Source of the DNA: Phycisphaerae bacterium
Lineage (GTDB): Bacteria > Planctomycetota > Phycisphaerae > UBA1845
Assembly: GCA_029260055.1 (NCBI GenBank)
Contig: JAJDDX010000064.1
Span: 1 to 36,995, forward strand
Direction of reading: 5' to 3'
Length of the DNA stretch: 36,995 nucleotides
In this document: positions 1 to 11,400 of the stretch, one piece after another
Position numbering within the stretch: the stretch's first letter is position 1
Layout of the letters: every line of letters begins with the position of its first letter
Program-made: the position numbers and the translations under genes
Notes under the pieces: model-generated
Seen by the model: only the letters and a program-made list of their open reading frames with translations
Database searches by the model: none
Told to the model about the DNA's origin: nothing

Positions 1-1544
1 GGGCTTCATCGGCCAGCCGGTAACTGGCGCGCTGAGCCTCCAGAGGTGATAGACCGGTCTCCAGGTTATCGTACACCCCGAAATAGCACCAATCATAGGT
101 ACCTACCCCTTCCCCGTGTTGCATGGATGCTTGTTCCACGCGATACTGATCCACTGTGTCAGGGAACTTAAGGTCTCCGTTCGACTCGGAGTCCGGCACG
201 TTGAACTCGACACGCGGGTGCAACTCCGGGTAGTTGAAGTCCGCCGGGGTACAGCAATGGCCAGCCGTCAGAAAGCCACGAGTTTGATCGTTGAAAAGGA
301 AAGCTGTACACGCTTCGAGTAGTCCGGTGCTACTGTTGCTGTATACGAAGCGACCGGTGCGCGGATCACTTGAACGTTGACGATCGTCCACGCAGCCACC
401 GCCACGAGACTCGTTCTGTGACTCCTCAGCGTATTCGGTTCCGAAGAGGATAGTATCAACGATGACCCGGCTGTTCCCGGTCCCGGAATAGACGAGAAGC
501 TCCAGGAGAAGCTGGTCGCCGTTGAAAGCCGCCGAACTGCTACCTCCGATTGCCAGCGACGCGCTGCTCACGGTTTGTGTTGCGCCGTCCTCGAGGGACG
601 TGAGGCGTAGGAAGGACTCAGTTCCTTCGACGGCGGACCCGCTTAACACGACTTCCTGGAAATGAATTTGCATCCAAGGCGCGTTGTCTACCGCAAGAAC
701 TTCGGAGAATGCCACCACGGGACCGGAACCGGCGCCGACCCACGAGACGGGCCCAGAATCGACCGCCACTTGGGCAATGTCGCTCGGGATTGTGGCCGGT
801 TGCGCGGATAGACTGGAGGCCAACAAGAGCGTAAGCCCCGTAACGAAGACGCATCGAGCGACGCGTCGTCGCGGGCGTTTCCCTGCGAAAGCGACCGCTA
901 TCAAACCGCCGAGGCCTACGAGCGCCACCGATGTCGGTTCGGGAATGACCTGGAGTTCTAGCGGCTCGCCTCCAATCTCGCCCTCATACGCGTGCCAAAA
1001 CCCGAGTGGTACTCCTGTACCCTGGACATAGGCATCGACGTAAGCACCTCCGACAAACAAGTCGGGCTCGGCGGCGTTGAGGGCGTCCAATGTGTACAGC
1101 CCAGGTTCGGTGGGGAGCGTGAGATCGAGAGCGCCCAGATGGACCTGCGAGTTTGCGGAAAGCTGGATGTTGTAACTTGGACAGCAAAGCAACGGCATGT
1201 AGGCGTACGGACGCGGAAACTCCGGGAACGTGTTGAATACGCCCGGCACGGGGAATATCGTGGTGTCGAAGTTGAACTCCGGGCCGAGCGCCAGGTTCGG
1301 GTCACTTAGAGAGAAGTCAACGGCAACCGTCCTGAGGGACAAATCCAGCTGCTCCTCGTTTTGGAGCCAGACGTCGACGGTTAGCGGCTCCCCGCTTGGA
1401 TAGGGCCCCGGCTGATCGGGCTCGAGCCGCACGGTAACGTGCGGCGGGTCTCCCTGGAAGAACCCGGCCTCCGCGGGCCCGGCGAAACCGATCCCGGCAA
1501 AGATGAGACTTAGAATCGCTCTGGTCTTACGCTTGTAGCACATG
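1..1544 (-). CDS. Exported PEP-CTERM / trypsin-like serine peptidase fusion, apparent frameshift, 3' end outside window
   Basis: An ATG at 1544 has a GGAG ribosome binding site eight bases upstream and begins a signal peptide (MCYKRKTRAILSLIF). In this frame the sequence then degenerates, but after a run of four T (1502-1499 on the coding strand) the next frame stays open for about 500 codons to the window edge. Skipping one T joins the halves into a clean signal peptide ending AEA. The first ~190 residues are an exported beta-rich domain. They end in a PEP-CTERM tail (IPEPTSVALVGLGG, hydrophobic stretch, KRPRRR, about 950-870). A second signal-like stretch (GLTLLLASSLSA) follows without a stop. 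Further on, TAGHC around residue 430 resembles the S1 peptidase histidine motif; DWCYFGV may hold the aspartate. The serine would lie outside the window. An alternative second start (ATG at 854) has no ribosome binding site and would need its own frameshift. Pseudogene, assembly error or true fusion cannot be separated here. Confidence 0.6.
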
Positions 1545-2551
1545 GCCGATACTCCGAAGGCGGTGTCCGATCCCGTTGAAGAGTATCCGAAGACGTCTTA
1601 GCCGATACCTACCGTGTTAGCCGTTGGTCGACGGTCGACCGTGGACCAACGGGCCATCATCTCACCGAGCGACCGGAGGATGCGAGGCGCGTACATTCGT
1701 CGGTATCGTTGCCGCCCCGCGTCGCGCGATCGCGACAGACGATGCCATGAAGGCGTGGTGCGCCACGCACAATCCCGGTCGCTGAAACAGCCATGCTCCG
1801 CTGAACACGGCTCCATGCGGCCACCTCGAGATCATGGCAATCTCCGGAGTGCGCTCGTTGGGCTACATGCTGCCGTGGTCACCACCGTCGCCGCAGAGAC
1901 TACGAGTGTCCTATAACGTGTCATCGGGCTCCCCGGGCGATGAAAGTGCCGCCCCTTGCGTTGATGCACTGATTGTACTCGGGCGTTGCATGCATGTCAA
2001 GCGTTGCTGGAAGTAGTGTAGCAGCTCAACGACTCTGCCCGACATTTCCGAGACTGCACACACGAGAGGGCCGTCATTCTCAGGACCGTCTCACAGAGCG
2101 CCGCTGTACGGTTCTCCGACAGGTGATGATGCATCCGAGCGCGATGAGGGCCTCGCCCGCGTCGGTTCGGCGCTCGTGCCGTACACGAAGGCGATATGCA
2201 CCGTGTGCCTTCATGGATGGTGGTGGCAGGAGTGTACACCATGCTTCTGTCCCGATCCGCTCCCGGAGCACGGCGCCCCGGTGTTCCTCTGTATATGTAA
2301 TGGCCCTCACTCAGACAAATCGTGCGGGAAAAATCCGGACTTTTTGACGAAACCTGCGGCTGCGACGGGACCCGTTGGTGACAAAGCACTTGCGTTCACG
2401 GGCATACACAAGCGACGCCGTGGGAGGACATGACGAATGGGGAGGTCGGAGCACTGAACAGGAGTTGCCTCCTCGAACGGAGCCCAGGCGTAGCACGCCC
2501 ACGACGGATGGCGCGGGGTCGTCGCCAGCAACGCCCGGATCCCGCGCAACA
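1545..2551. other. About 1 kb without a recognisable gene
   Basis: Short frames exist on both strands, but none has a convincing ribosome binding site, domain or composition typical of the neighbouring genes. I see no RNA gene or clear repeat. A near-palindrome centred on TCCGGA with flanking A and T runs lies near 2329-2345; its role is unknown. Confidence 0.4.
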
Positions 2552-2956
2552 TCAATGCCGGGCTGTCGGCGTTGTGTAGCCGGTCCCCCACGGACCGCTC
2601 GGTTCGGTGATGCGATCCGCTGGGGGACGATCTCGCGCGGCCGGCAAACCGCCGCGAGCGACCCGGCAGCTGGTTACATCGCCCCTGACGTCTATCCGGA
2701 ACTCGATCGGTTCGCCGTAACCTTCGATGCGCCCAACTTCGTAAAAGTTGGCCAAATCATGGTTGGAATGACCGGCGGTGAAACACCCATCGTGACTCGA
2801 GTAGGCCGCCGCGAGAATGATGGGCCCGATACCATCGGGGTCGTCCTCGATCGTCCCATCCGCCATGGACGAGACGATGCGCTTTACGTTCGATGATGGC
2901 GTGGCCGTAAACGTCGTCGAGTATGCCTGGGTTCCCCCGCCCCCCTGCCAACGCTC
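2552..2956 (-). pseudogene. Fragment of a secreted-type protein
   Basis: The minus frame is open from a TGA at 2959 to a stop at 2552. The stretch encoded at roughly 2935-2673 (YSTTFTATPSSNVKRIV, MADGTIEDDPDGIG, GRIEGYGEPIEFRIDV) has the composition of a real exported beta-rich domain. The ends do not: upstream it runs through a poly-G tract with no signal peptide or start signal, and downstream it becomes arginine-rich nonsense. It reads as a broken gene left beside the integrase. I do not recognise the family. Confidence 0.35.
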
Positions 2957-3086
2957 TCAGCATGGGGCATAGTTCTGCCTACGCATGCCGAGCTCACCAT
3001 GGCGGCGCTCATGTTCCCGCGCCGCGCCCGCTTTGCGAGTTGATTCCGGCGCGTCTATGCCGATTCCGCGGGAACAAGGCGAGTCC

Positions 3087-3115
3087 TTGGACGTCGTGGC
3101 TGATTCGGATACACT
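3087..3115 (+). promoter_or_regulatory. Candidate sigma-70-like promoter of the integrase gene
   Basis: TTGGAC at 3087-3092 and TACACT at 3110-3115 are separated by 17 bases, about 60 bases before the integrase start. The spacing is ideal and each box is a fair match. Assigned by eye only. Confidence 0.35.
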
Positions 3116-3147
3116 CTCGATATGGGTCAGTCGCCCGTGGTTGCAGC

Positions 3148-3165
3148 GAACCCGATATCGGGTTC
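3148..3165. promoter_or_regulatory. 18-bp perfect palindrome before the integrase ribosome binding site
   Basis: GAACCCGATATCGGGTTC is perfectly self-complementary. It ends exactly where the AGGAGGT ribosome binding site (3166-3172) begins, and lies downstream of the candidate promoter. A repressor bound here, or an RNA hairpin hiding the ribosome binding site, could control the integrase. The binding protein is not known; the function is inferred from position. Confidence 0.55.
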
Positions 3166-3177
3166 AGGAGGTGCGAC

Positions 3178-4332
3178 ATGGCGACTGAAAAAGTAGGCGT
3201 TGGGAGAAAATACCATGGACCGGTTCCCGTCGACGACTCCGGAACGCCGCTACCGAAGAGTGAATGGCCGCGCGCGCGGCCGTTCAGCTGGGCGGTGCGG
3301 TGGTTTGGCACGGACGGGAAACGGTTCAGCAAGAGCTTCAAGAGTAGAAGGGAGGCAGATCGATACGCTGAGACGAAGCAGGCGCAGGTGCGAGCGGGAA
3401 AAGGCGATCGACCGCGTGTCGTTACGCTCGCGGAGTTCGCGACGAGTTACCTCGAGCTGCGGGGCGACCTTGCTGCGATGACGAAGGTCGAGCACAAGCG
3501 TACGCTGCGGCGCCTGGGCGAGTTCCTCGGGCATCGGACGGTCGTCAGCAAGATCACGCCACTCGACGCACGGCGTTTTCTGGCGTGCTATCGCGCGCGG
3601 AAGTATCGCGGGCGAACACCGGCAGCGGCCACCGTGAACAAGGTCCTGCGGGAATGCAAGCGGATCTTCCGCGAGGCTGTGGCGTGTTCATTGATCCGCG
3701 AGAATCCGTTTTCCGAGATGCGCCAGGAGAAGGTCGGGCAGCGCCCGTGGCAGTTCATCAGTCCCGCGGATTTCCGGAGGCTGATCGAGACTTCGCCGTC
3801 GCTTCGGTGGCGAGCCATGATCATGCTCGGCTACTGCTGCGGGTTGCGGCTGGGCGAGGTGCTCAACCTGACTTGGGCCGACGTGGATTTCGAGCGAAGC
3901 CAAGTCCGCGTCGTTCGCAAGGACGCGTCGGAACGGCAAGCCGCGTGGATCCCCAAGGACAAGGAAATGCGGGTCGTTCCGTTGCCAGGCATGGCGGTCA
4001 GTGTGCTCGTGGAACTGCAGCTCGCCGCGCAGGATGGCCAGGAATACGTGTTTGTGAATTCGAAAGGCCCTGCTACGGGTGACCGGGCGAAGCGGAACAA
4101 CGTCTGGCGCGACTTCCGGGCGATTCGCCGGAAAGCAGGCGTTCCGAAGTGCTCGTTTCACGACCTTCGGAAGAGCTACTGCACGAACCTCGCTGGCGCC
4201 GTCCCGCTGCATGTCGTGCAGGAGCTGGCCGGCCACTCGGACATCCGTACGACGCGCAAACACTACGTGAAGGTGCGTGACGAGCAGATTGATACTGCTC
4301 GCACCGCGCTTGATGACGTGCTGAGGGCGTAG
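3178..4332 (+). CDS. Tyrosine recombinase / phage-type integrase
   Basis: A 384-residue site-specific recombinase of the tyrosine (lambda-integrase) family. It cuts and rejoins DNA through a covalent 3'-phosphotyrosine to integrate or excise an element. The start at 3178 is set by AGGAGGT five bases upstream; longer in-frame starts back to 2923 lack such a site and add non-homologous residues. The N-terminal ~60 residues look like an arm-binding or AP2-like region (WAVRWFGTDGKRFSKSFKSRREA). Residues ~75-165 form the core-binding SAM-like domain (LAEFATSYLELR). The catalytic domain shows R224 (GLRLGE), H328 and R331 (HDLRKS), H353 (GHSDIRTT) and nucleophile Y363 (HYVKV). All key residues are present, so it should be active. 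Pseudogene debris on both sides fits an insertion hotspot. No excisionase gene is apparent beside it. Confidence 0.95.
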   Translation: MATEKVGVGRKYHGPVPVDDSGTPLPKSEWPRARPFSWAVRWFGTDGKRFSKSFKSRREADRYAETKQAQVRAGKGDRPRVVTLAEFATSYLELRGDLAAMTKVEHKRTLRRLGEFLGHRTVVSKITPLDARRFLACYRARKYRGRTPAAATVNKVLRECKRIFREAVACSLIRENPFSEMRQEKVGQRPWQFISPADFRRLIETSPSLRWRAMIMLGYCCGLRLGEVLNLTWADVDFERSQVRVVRKDASERQAAWIPKDKEMRVVPLPGMAVSVLVELQLAAQDGQEYVFVNSKGPATGDRAKRNNVWRDFRAIRRKAGVPKCSFHDLRKSYCTNLAGAVPLHVVQELAGHSDIRTTRKHYVKVRDEQIDTARTALDDVLRA

Positions 4333-4595
4333 ATTGCGGTCGGACTGACGCAGATCGTGACCCACTCGACCGAGAACAACGCTTGTCCGTGTGTTTTCGG
4401 ACCTGCTGAGTCAAATGGCATGGGGTCGTAACCCCGTGCGGCGCAACAGCTTGCGGCCGAAGATCTCTGAAAAGTGCCAGATGCATGACGCCCGGCTCAC
4501 GCAGCTGGTCGTCGTCGGACCCGCTGTGCGGGCGAGAGCGAAGCCGCGTCACCGGGCGAGAACTGGGGTCGCGGGTCGCTGAGGAGTCACTGAGT

Positions 4596-4646
4596 AACTG
4601 GTACTGGGCAGTCGCCCCGTTGTGCCCCCAGGGGTGTGTGCCAGTT
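4596..4646. repeat. Imperfect inverted repeat, REP-like
   Basis: AACTGGTAC at the left end pairs with GTGCCAGTT at the right end (one mismatch), enclosing a C-rich and G-rich core with CCCCCAGGGG. It resembles the short palindromic intergenic elements common in planctomycete genomes. No second copy was noticed in the window, so the assignment is tentative. Confidence 0.3.
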
Positions 4647-4784
4647 TCCACGTTTCGCTAACACAGTCCGCCACATCGCCTTCGAAGCCATGACGCACCA
4701 GCGCCCTGGCGGTTGAGCTGCACGGTCATGCGCCAAGCCGGCCTGCAAATCGCACAAGCCGTCGACTAGACTCCGGTTCTTGAC

Positions 4785-4805
4785 AAAATCGTTGAGACGC
4801 GCGCG
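4785..4805 (+). repeat. Left copy of a 21-bp direct repeat
   Basis: AAAATCGTTGAGACGCGC plus GCG at this position is identical to 13313-13333 in the same orientation. The two copies enclose the giant beta-helix gene (about 8.5 kb). It may be an attachment-site or insertion duplication, or the conserved piece of a longer decayed repeat; flanking bases do not match clearly. Confidence 0.6.
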
Positions 4806-4858
4806 GAGGGCGTGCCCATTCTGTTGCGAAAGTCCGGTACCGCGATCCTCCTTCTCGC

Positions 4859-5281
4859 TCAATATGACAAGACCAGCGGGACGACACGCCTCCGGTACGG
4901 ACAACTCTGCCTCGGACAATCGCACGGCGTGGCGAACGGGTACGCGCCGCCCTGGAAACCGCTGACAGCATGGTTGATGTCCGCAAAGTTGATGTCGCTG
5001 AAGTCGTGGGTCTCCGGCAGCGCCGTGTCACCCTGCAAGTCGAGCCAGACCTTCGGCTCGGACTGGATGCTCTGGGACCCACGCACGACGGCCGAGTCGC
5101 CTTTGCAGGCGCCGGGGCGATCTTCTGCCGAGCATCGGGCCCTTCTCTTGCTTCGGGAAGTTCCCGTGCAGCTGGCGCACCTAGTCTCGCGGCCCTTGTC
5201 ATGAGAATCGGGCATTTCGTGGCTCTGGTAACGCTCAGCGTCGTGAACCGCGCGACCTGGGAAATACCTTTGATCACCCAC
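4859..5281 (-). pseudogene. Remnant of a secreted protein with planctomycete dockerin-like C-terminus
   Basis: The last ~65 codons of this minus frame (about 5068-4862) read VWLDLQGD, then FSDINFADINHAVSGF and YPFATPCDCP. This is the calcium-loop ending (D-I-N-F-x-D-I) seen at the C-terminus of many planctomycete exported proteins. The N-terminal half of the frame is rich in Arg, Ser and Cys and has no signal peptide, so only the tail of the gene seems to survive. It lies directly upstream of the giant surface-protein gene on the other strand. Confidence 0.5.
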
Positions 5282-5297
5282 GCGATCTTGTTAAAGT
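5270..5297 (+). promoter_or_regulatory. Weak candidate promoter for the giant beta-helix gene
   Basis: TTGATC (5270-5275) and TAAAGT (5292-5297) are 16 bases apart, about 160 bases before the start codon. Each box matches the sigma-70 consensus at four of six positions, so this is only a suggestion. Confidence 0.25.
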
Positions 5298-5456
5298 GGT
5301 GATTAAACCGGCTCGGCGGCCAGTTCTACGGCCTCGATCGCCGACAGCGTGCGCAGTGGGGCGTAAGCGCACGGTTCCCAGGAGGCGCGCCACTGCCTTC
5401 TACTGCGACTGCCAACTTCCGGGCGATCGCACCAGCTCATGCCCCGGAGGGTGACT

Positions 5457-8400
5457 ATGAAGCGTTGCGTCATGATGGGGTCGGGTCTGTTCCTCGCGTT
5501 GGCCGTGCAAGCTCAAGGCCAAGCGATCATCTACGTTGATGGCGGTGCGGACCAGGCACCGCACGACGGCTCAGACTGGTGCCACGCATATGTCTACTTG
5601 CAGGACGCCTTGGATGCCGCGGCCTCGTCGGGCGGTGGGATCACGGAGATTCGCGTTGCGGGCGGTGCCTACCGTCCCGACGAGGATTCCGTCAGTCCCA
5701 GCGGGACTCGGGATCGCACGGCGGCCTTCTGCCTGATCAATGAGGTCACGGTCAGCGGGGGATATGCAGGCTGCGGCACCGCGAATCCGGACGAGCGGAA
5801 CACTGACCTGTTCGAGACGATCGTAACGGGCGACCTTCTTGGCAACGACGTTCCCGCGGAATTCCCGAACGGAGCGTCGTACGCTGACAACGTTTACCAC
5901 GTCTTCAATCACCCATACGGTACGAACCTCGTCGCCACGGCCGTACTGGACGGTTTTACCATCACCGGAGGGAACGCCGCAGAGGCGGACTACCACGGTG
6001 GCGGTGGCATGCGCAACGCAGCAAGTAGTCCAACCGTGGTGAATTGTACGTTCATAGCTAACTCGGGGGCGAAAACCGGCGCCCTGTCCACGTACCCGGA
6101 CAGCACACCTGTTGTGAGAGACTGCGTCTTCAGCGGAAACGCCGCGGAGGGTGGTGGCGGCGCGATCACCGTATGTGACGGCTGCGAGATGACGATCGAA
6201 CGCTGCCGATTCGACGGCAACACCGCTGGGGCGGGCGGGGCGGTCTTGGGCGCTGGAGCGCGTCCGACGCTACGCGACTGCACATTTGCCGGCAACTCGG
6301 CCGCCCGCGGCGGTGCGGTGTATATTTCCAGCGGCCTTGCGACTTACATCAACTGTGTTTTTACCGGAAACGCGGCCGACGAAGGCGGAGCTGTGTACAA
6401 CAGCGGCTACAGCCGCGGCGTCTTGCTGAACTGTACGCTCAGCAACAACACGACCCTGCTTCAGGGTAGCGCCATCTACGGTGAATACAACGGCTGTATC
6501 GCGACCAACTCCATCCTCTGGGGCAACCCCTCCCCCAGCGGGCTTCAGATCACGGACGGACGAGATCCGTCGGTTGTCAACTTCAGTTGTATCGAGGGCG
6601 GCTGGGCGGGACACCGGAACATCTCGAGCGACCCACGGTTCGTGGACGCAGTTGGGTCCGACGGCGTCGCCGGTACCCCGGACGACGATCTACATCTTCT
6701 TGCAGACTCGCGGTGCATCGACGCGGGTGATGATGGGTCCGTGCCGGCGGATGTCATCACGGACATTGACGGCGACGCCCGGTTTCAGCATTGCCGAGTC
6801 GATATCGGCGCGGACGAAACGCCGCTCTTTTTCGATTGCAACGCGAACGCGGTGCCGGATGCGTGCGATATCGAGCAAGCGGCTAGCTACGACTGCAATG
6901 GCAATAGCGTGCCGGATGAATGCGACATCGCCACCGGAACAAGCGAGGACCTGGATGGCAACGGTGTTCCCGACGAGTGCGCTCCGATCCACAACGTCAC
7001 GCAAGGCGCGTACCACATCACGCTCGAGGAGGGCATATACAGCGCTGTTTCCGGTGACCATATCGAGGTGAGTCCGGGCACGTACTACGAGTGCCTCGAC
7101 ACGCAGGGCAAGGCGATCAGTTTCAGGAGTACCGACGGGCCGGGCGTGACGATCCTGGACGGAGGACAGGCCTGCAGCGTAATCACATGCGAAAACGGCG
7201 AAGAGGCCGACACCGTCTTCGAGGGCTTCACCATCACCAACGGCTACGCCGCGCGCGGAGGCGGTCTGTACATCGATTCAGCGAGCCCGACCATCATCGA
7301 TTGCGTTTTCGAGGCCAATGTGGCGGAACAGCGCGGCGGTGGGATGTACACCGACAATCAGAGCGATACGACGCTGGCGGGCTGCGCGTTCAGCAACAAT
7401 ACCGCGGCTGAAGGCGGCGGCATGTGCAACTACGGGGGCAGTTCGCCGATACTGACCGACTGTACGTTTGTATCGAACACCGCCACGGCGGGCTCCGGCG
7501 GTGGAATGTACAATGACGGCGGCGAGTTCCTTGTGACGGGTTGCCGTTTCACGGCGAACGAGAGCGCGACCGGCTCCGGCGGCGCGATCCTCAACGACGA
7601 CAGCGTCGGCACCATCTCCAACTGCACCTTCATTGGGAATACGGCCTACGGTGATGGTGGCGGAGTCATGAACCTGCGCGGGCGCATACTGCTGGTTGGA
7701 TGCATGTTCTCCGGGAACACCGCCTGGCTCGGTGGCGGCGTTCGTAACCTCTGGGGCTACCTCAACTATCCCGCCGAGCACACGCTGGCCAATTGCACCT
7801 TCAGCGGAAACCAGGCGGGCTACGCCGGTGGCGCCGTCTACTCGACCGGCGAGCCAATACTGACCAACTGTATCCTCTGGGGTAACACATCGCCCGACGG
7901 CCCGGAGATCGCCAGCCCGTCCTCGGTGCCTGTCGTGACGTCAAGTTGTATCGAGGGAGGATGGCCGGGTGCGCGCAACATCGCGGTCGATCCGCTCTTC
8001 GTGGATGCCGATGGACCGGACGACGTGCCCGGCACGGAGGACGACGACCTGCACTTGGACGCCGGGTCGCCTTGTATCGACGCGGGTGACGGGCGGGTCA
8101 TCCTGCCCGAGCCGCCGGTCGATCTTGACGGGGAGCCGCGCGTTCAGCATTGCGCCGTCGACATCGGCTCGGACGAGACGCCCGATTACTTCGACTGCAA
8201 CGGCAATACCGAGCCGGATGGGTGCGACATCGAAAGCGGCGCGAGCCTCGACTGCAACGTGAACGGCATCCCGGACGAGTGCGACATCGCCAACGGCGTC
8301 AGTGAGGACGTGAACCTCGACGGTCGCCCCGACGAGTGCGACCCGATCCACAACGTGACGCGTGACACCTATTACGTCGGAATCCAATTCGCCATCGACT

Positions 8401-11400
8401 ACGCTGTCGAAGGCGACCAGATCGATGTGCGCGCGGGGACCTACCACGAGCGTATCGACTTGCTGGGTAAAGCGCTCGCGCTGCGCGGCGTGGACGGCGC
8501 GGAGGTGACGATTCTCGACGGGGGTCAGGCCGGAGCCGTGATCACATGCGACAGCGGCGAGGGGGCCGATACGATCATCGAAGGATTCACGATTACCAAC
8601 GGCTCTGCGACGTACGGTGGTGGCATGTACGTCGATGGCGCCGGCCCTTCGCTCGTCGGATGCGTCTTCAGCGGCAACACGGCGCAGAACGACGGCGGAG
8701 GTCTGTACGTCACCGACAGCCCGGGAATGACGCTCATCGACTGCGACTTCAGCGCCAACGTCGCCCGCGATTGCGGCGGAATGCGGAGCGCGTCGAGCGT
8801 ACTCGAAATGACCGGCTGCACGTTCAACGGCAACTCCGCAACCAGGAATTCGGGCGGCGCGTGCGTTGGCGGCGACATGACCGCGACGATCACGGGATGT
8901 ACTTTCAACGCGAATCTCTCCTCCGGCCATTCAGGTGGACTCACTGTTTCCGGGATTGACGTGACCTTGACCGACTGCACGTTCACTGGCAACGAGGCGG
9001 GCAGCTCCGGCGGCGCCCTTTTGACCGGCGGGATCGTCGAGATTAGAGGCTGTTCGTTCAGCGGGAATTCGGCGCGGTCGTCCGGAGGAATGTCGAACAG
9101 CGGCACCGCGACCCTGGAAGGCTGTTCGTTCGTCGACAACCATGCCACGGACGGCAGTGGGGGCGCAATGAATAGCGGCTATTCGGGCGTGATCACCGCT
9201 CGTTCCTGCGAGTTCGCCAATAACTCGGCGACCTCGTTGGGCGGAGCGGTGTACCTGAACACACCGGCCGAACTCGATGATTGCACGTTCGTCTCAAACG
9301 CAGCGCAGACCGGCGGCGGCCTGTACTCGCCTGCCGACGGCCTGTCGATAGTGCGGTGTCGCTTCTTCGGCAACACCGCCTTGGAGGGCGGCGCCGGCGT
9401 GTATCTAAACCACGGGACCGGCAACCTGATCGCAGGCAGCCTCTTTTCCGGCAATGTGGCCGTCGACGACGGTGGCGCGTTGAACAACGACTATGGCCAC
9501 GACTTGACGATTACGAATTGCACCTTTGCCCACAACTCGGCGGCCCGGGGCGGCGCCGTCTACCTTCGCTACAGCAACGGCGTCACGATGACCAACTCCA
9601 TCCTCTGGGGCAATGGCGGAGGCGATCTCTACAGATTCAACTCCTCTCCCAGCGTCACGTACTGTTGCTTCCCGTACGATCGCCCCGGCGAACGCAATAT
9701 CGCGGCCGATCCCCTGTTCGTCGATGTTGACGGGCCTGACGACCAGATCGGCACCCCGGACGACAATCTGCATCTCATGGATGGGTCACCCTGCGTTGAC
9801 GCTGGCAACAATGCGGGCGTGCCGGCCGTGCTGGATACGGACCTGGACGGGGAAGCGCGGATTCAACAGTGCTGGGTGGATATCGGTGCCGATGAAACGG
9901 CATTCTACTTCGACTGCAACGGCAACACGGTTCCGGATGCGTGCGACGTCGTGGACGGGGCGAGCGACGACTGCAACGGTAACGGCCAACCGGACGAGTG
10001 TGACATCGCTGGTGGTGTGAGCACCGATCTCGACGGCGATGGCCGGCCCGACGAATGCGACGCGATCTACAACACGACGCAGCATAGCTACCACAGTACG
10101 ATCCAGCTTGCGATTGACCATGCGGTGGCGGCGGATGTGATCGAACTAGCGCCCGGCACGTTCCATGAGCGCATCGAATTGCGCGACGCGGACATCACGC
10201 TTCGTGGCACCGGCGGCCCCGATGTGACGATCCTGGATGGAGACAACTCCGGCAGCGTCGTGACGTGTGCGGGCGGACAGACGGGGCAGACGCTCATCGA
10301 GGGGTTCACGATTACGGGTGGGCGCAAAACCTACGGTGGCGGTATGTACATCAGCGGGAGCAGCCCTACCGTCCGCGGATGCATCGTGACGGGGAACGTC
10401 GCGTTATCCCACGGCGGCGGCGTCTACATCGACTCCGGTAGCCCGTCATTTGTCGAATGTCGCATCGAGGACAACTCGGCGGATAGTTACGGTGGCGGGA
10501 TCGCGTGCATGGAGGGGGACCTCACGCTCGCCGAGTGTCAGATCCGAGGCAACAGCGCGCGACGTGGCGGCGGTGTGGCCGACGATTCGGACGGTAGCCT
10601 GTCTGCCCACAACTGTGCGTTCATCGGGAATACCTGCACCGGTGCGTCGCAGGCCGACGCAGTCGGAGGCGGTGCCATGAAACATGGCGACGGAACGGCG
10701 ACGTTCGTGGGCTGTAGCTTCATCGGGAACCGCTCAACGGGATCAGGGTCCAACAGCGACGCGCGCGGCGGGGGTGTGTACAACTGGAGCACGCAGCTCA
10801 CGCTCGAATCGTGCTGGTTCAGCGGCAATCGGGCGGACTCGACCGTATACGGCGGCGATGGCAGGGGTGGTGGGGTCTTCAACGACACGGCGACGGATGT
10901 GATTGTCCGGAACTGCACATTTATGGCGAATTGGGCCACCGATTTGGGCAGAAGTCTCTACGGAGACGTGAACATGGCCAATAGCATCCTGTGGAGCAGC
11001 ACAGCCGCGGACGGGACGCACCTGTCCTACGACGCTACCGTGACGTTCTCATGTGTGAAGGGAGGGTGGCCCGGGCGCGGCAATTTCGACCGCGACCCGC
11101 AGTTCGTCGATGCGTATGGACCGGATGGCCTGCCTGGCACCGATGACGACGATCTTCACCTGGCTGACGGCTCACCTTGCATCGGCGCCGGGGCCGACTC
11201 GTTCGTCCCCCCGGAACATGTCGCTGACATGGATGGCCAGCCGCGCATCCAGGAGTGTCGCGTCGATGTGGGCGCCGACGAGACGGGATACGGGCACGAT
11301 TGCGACGAAAACGGCGTCGTGGATACATGCGACATCGTTGCCGGAACGCATGACGACTGCAACGCGAATGGCATTCCGGATCCTTGCGATCTGGCGACCG

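Larger units (their letters stand above)
4333..4858. other. Non-coding stretch downstream of the integrase
   Basis: No convincing gene. It holds a small hairpin (GGGGT-CGTA-ACCCC near 4424), an imperfect inverted repeat at 4596-4646 and the left copy of a 21-bp direct repeat at 4785-4805. An integrase attachment site could be here, but none can be proven. Confidence 0.4.

Noticed and set aside
1..19. Shared CTTCATCGGCCAGCCG between the left edge and the AAA+ gene near 15593
   Set aside because: The two are on opposite coding strands in unrelated genes, and flanking bases differ; a chance match in GC-rich sequence.
2552..5281. One secreted-protein gene split by integrase insertion
   Set aside because: The C-terminal-type fragment lies upstream (higher coordinates on the minus strand) of the other fragment, the wrong order for a simple split, and the two show no shared family.
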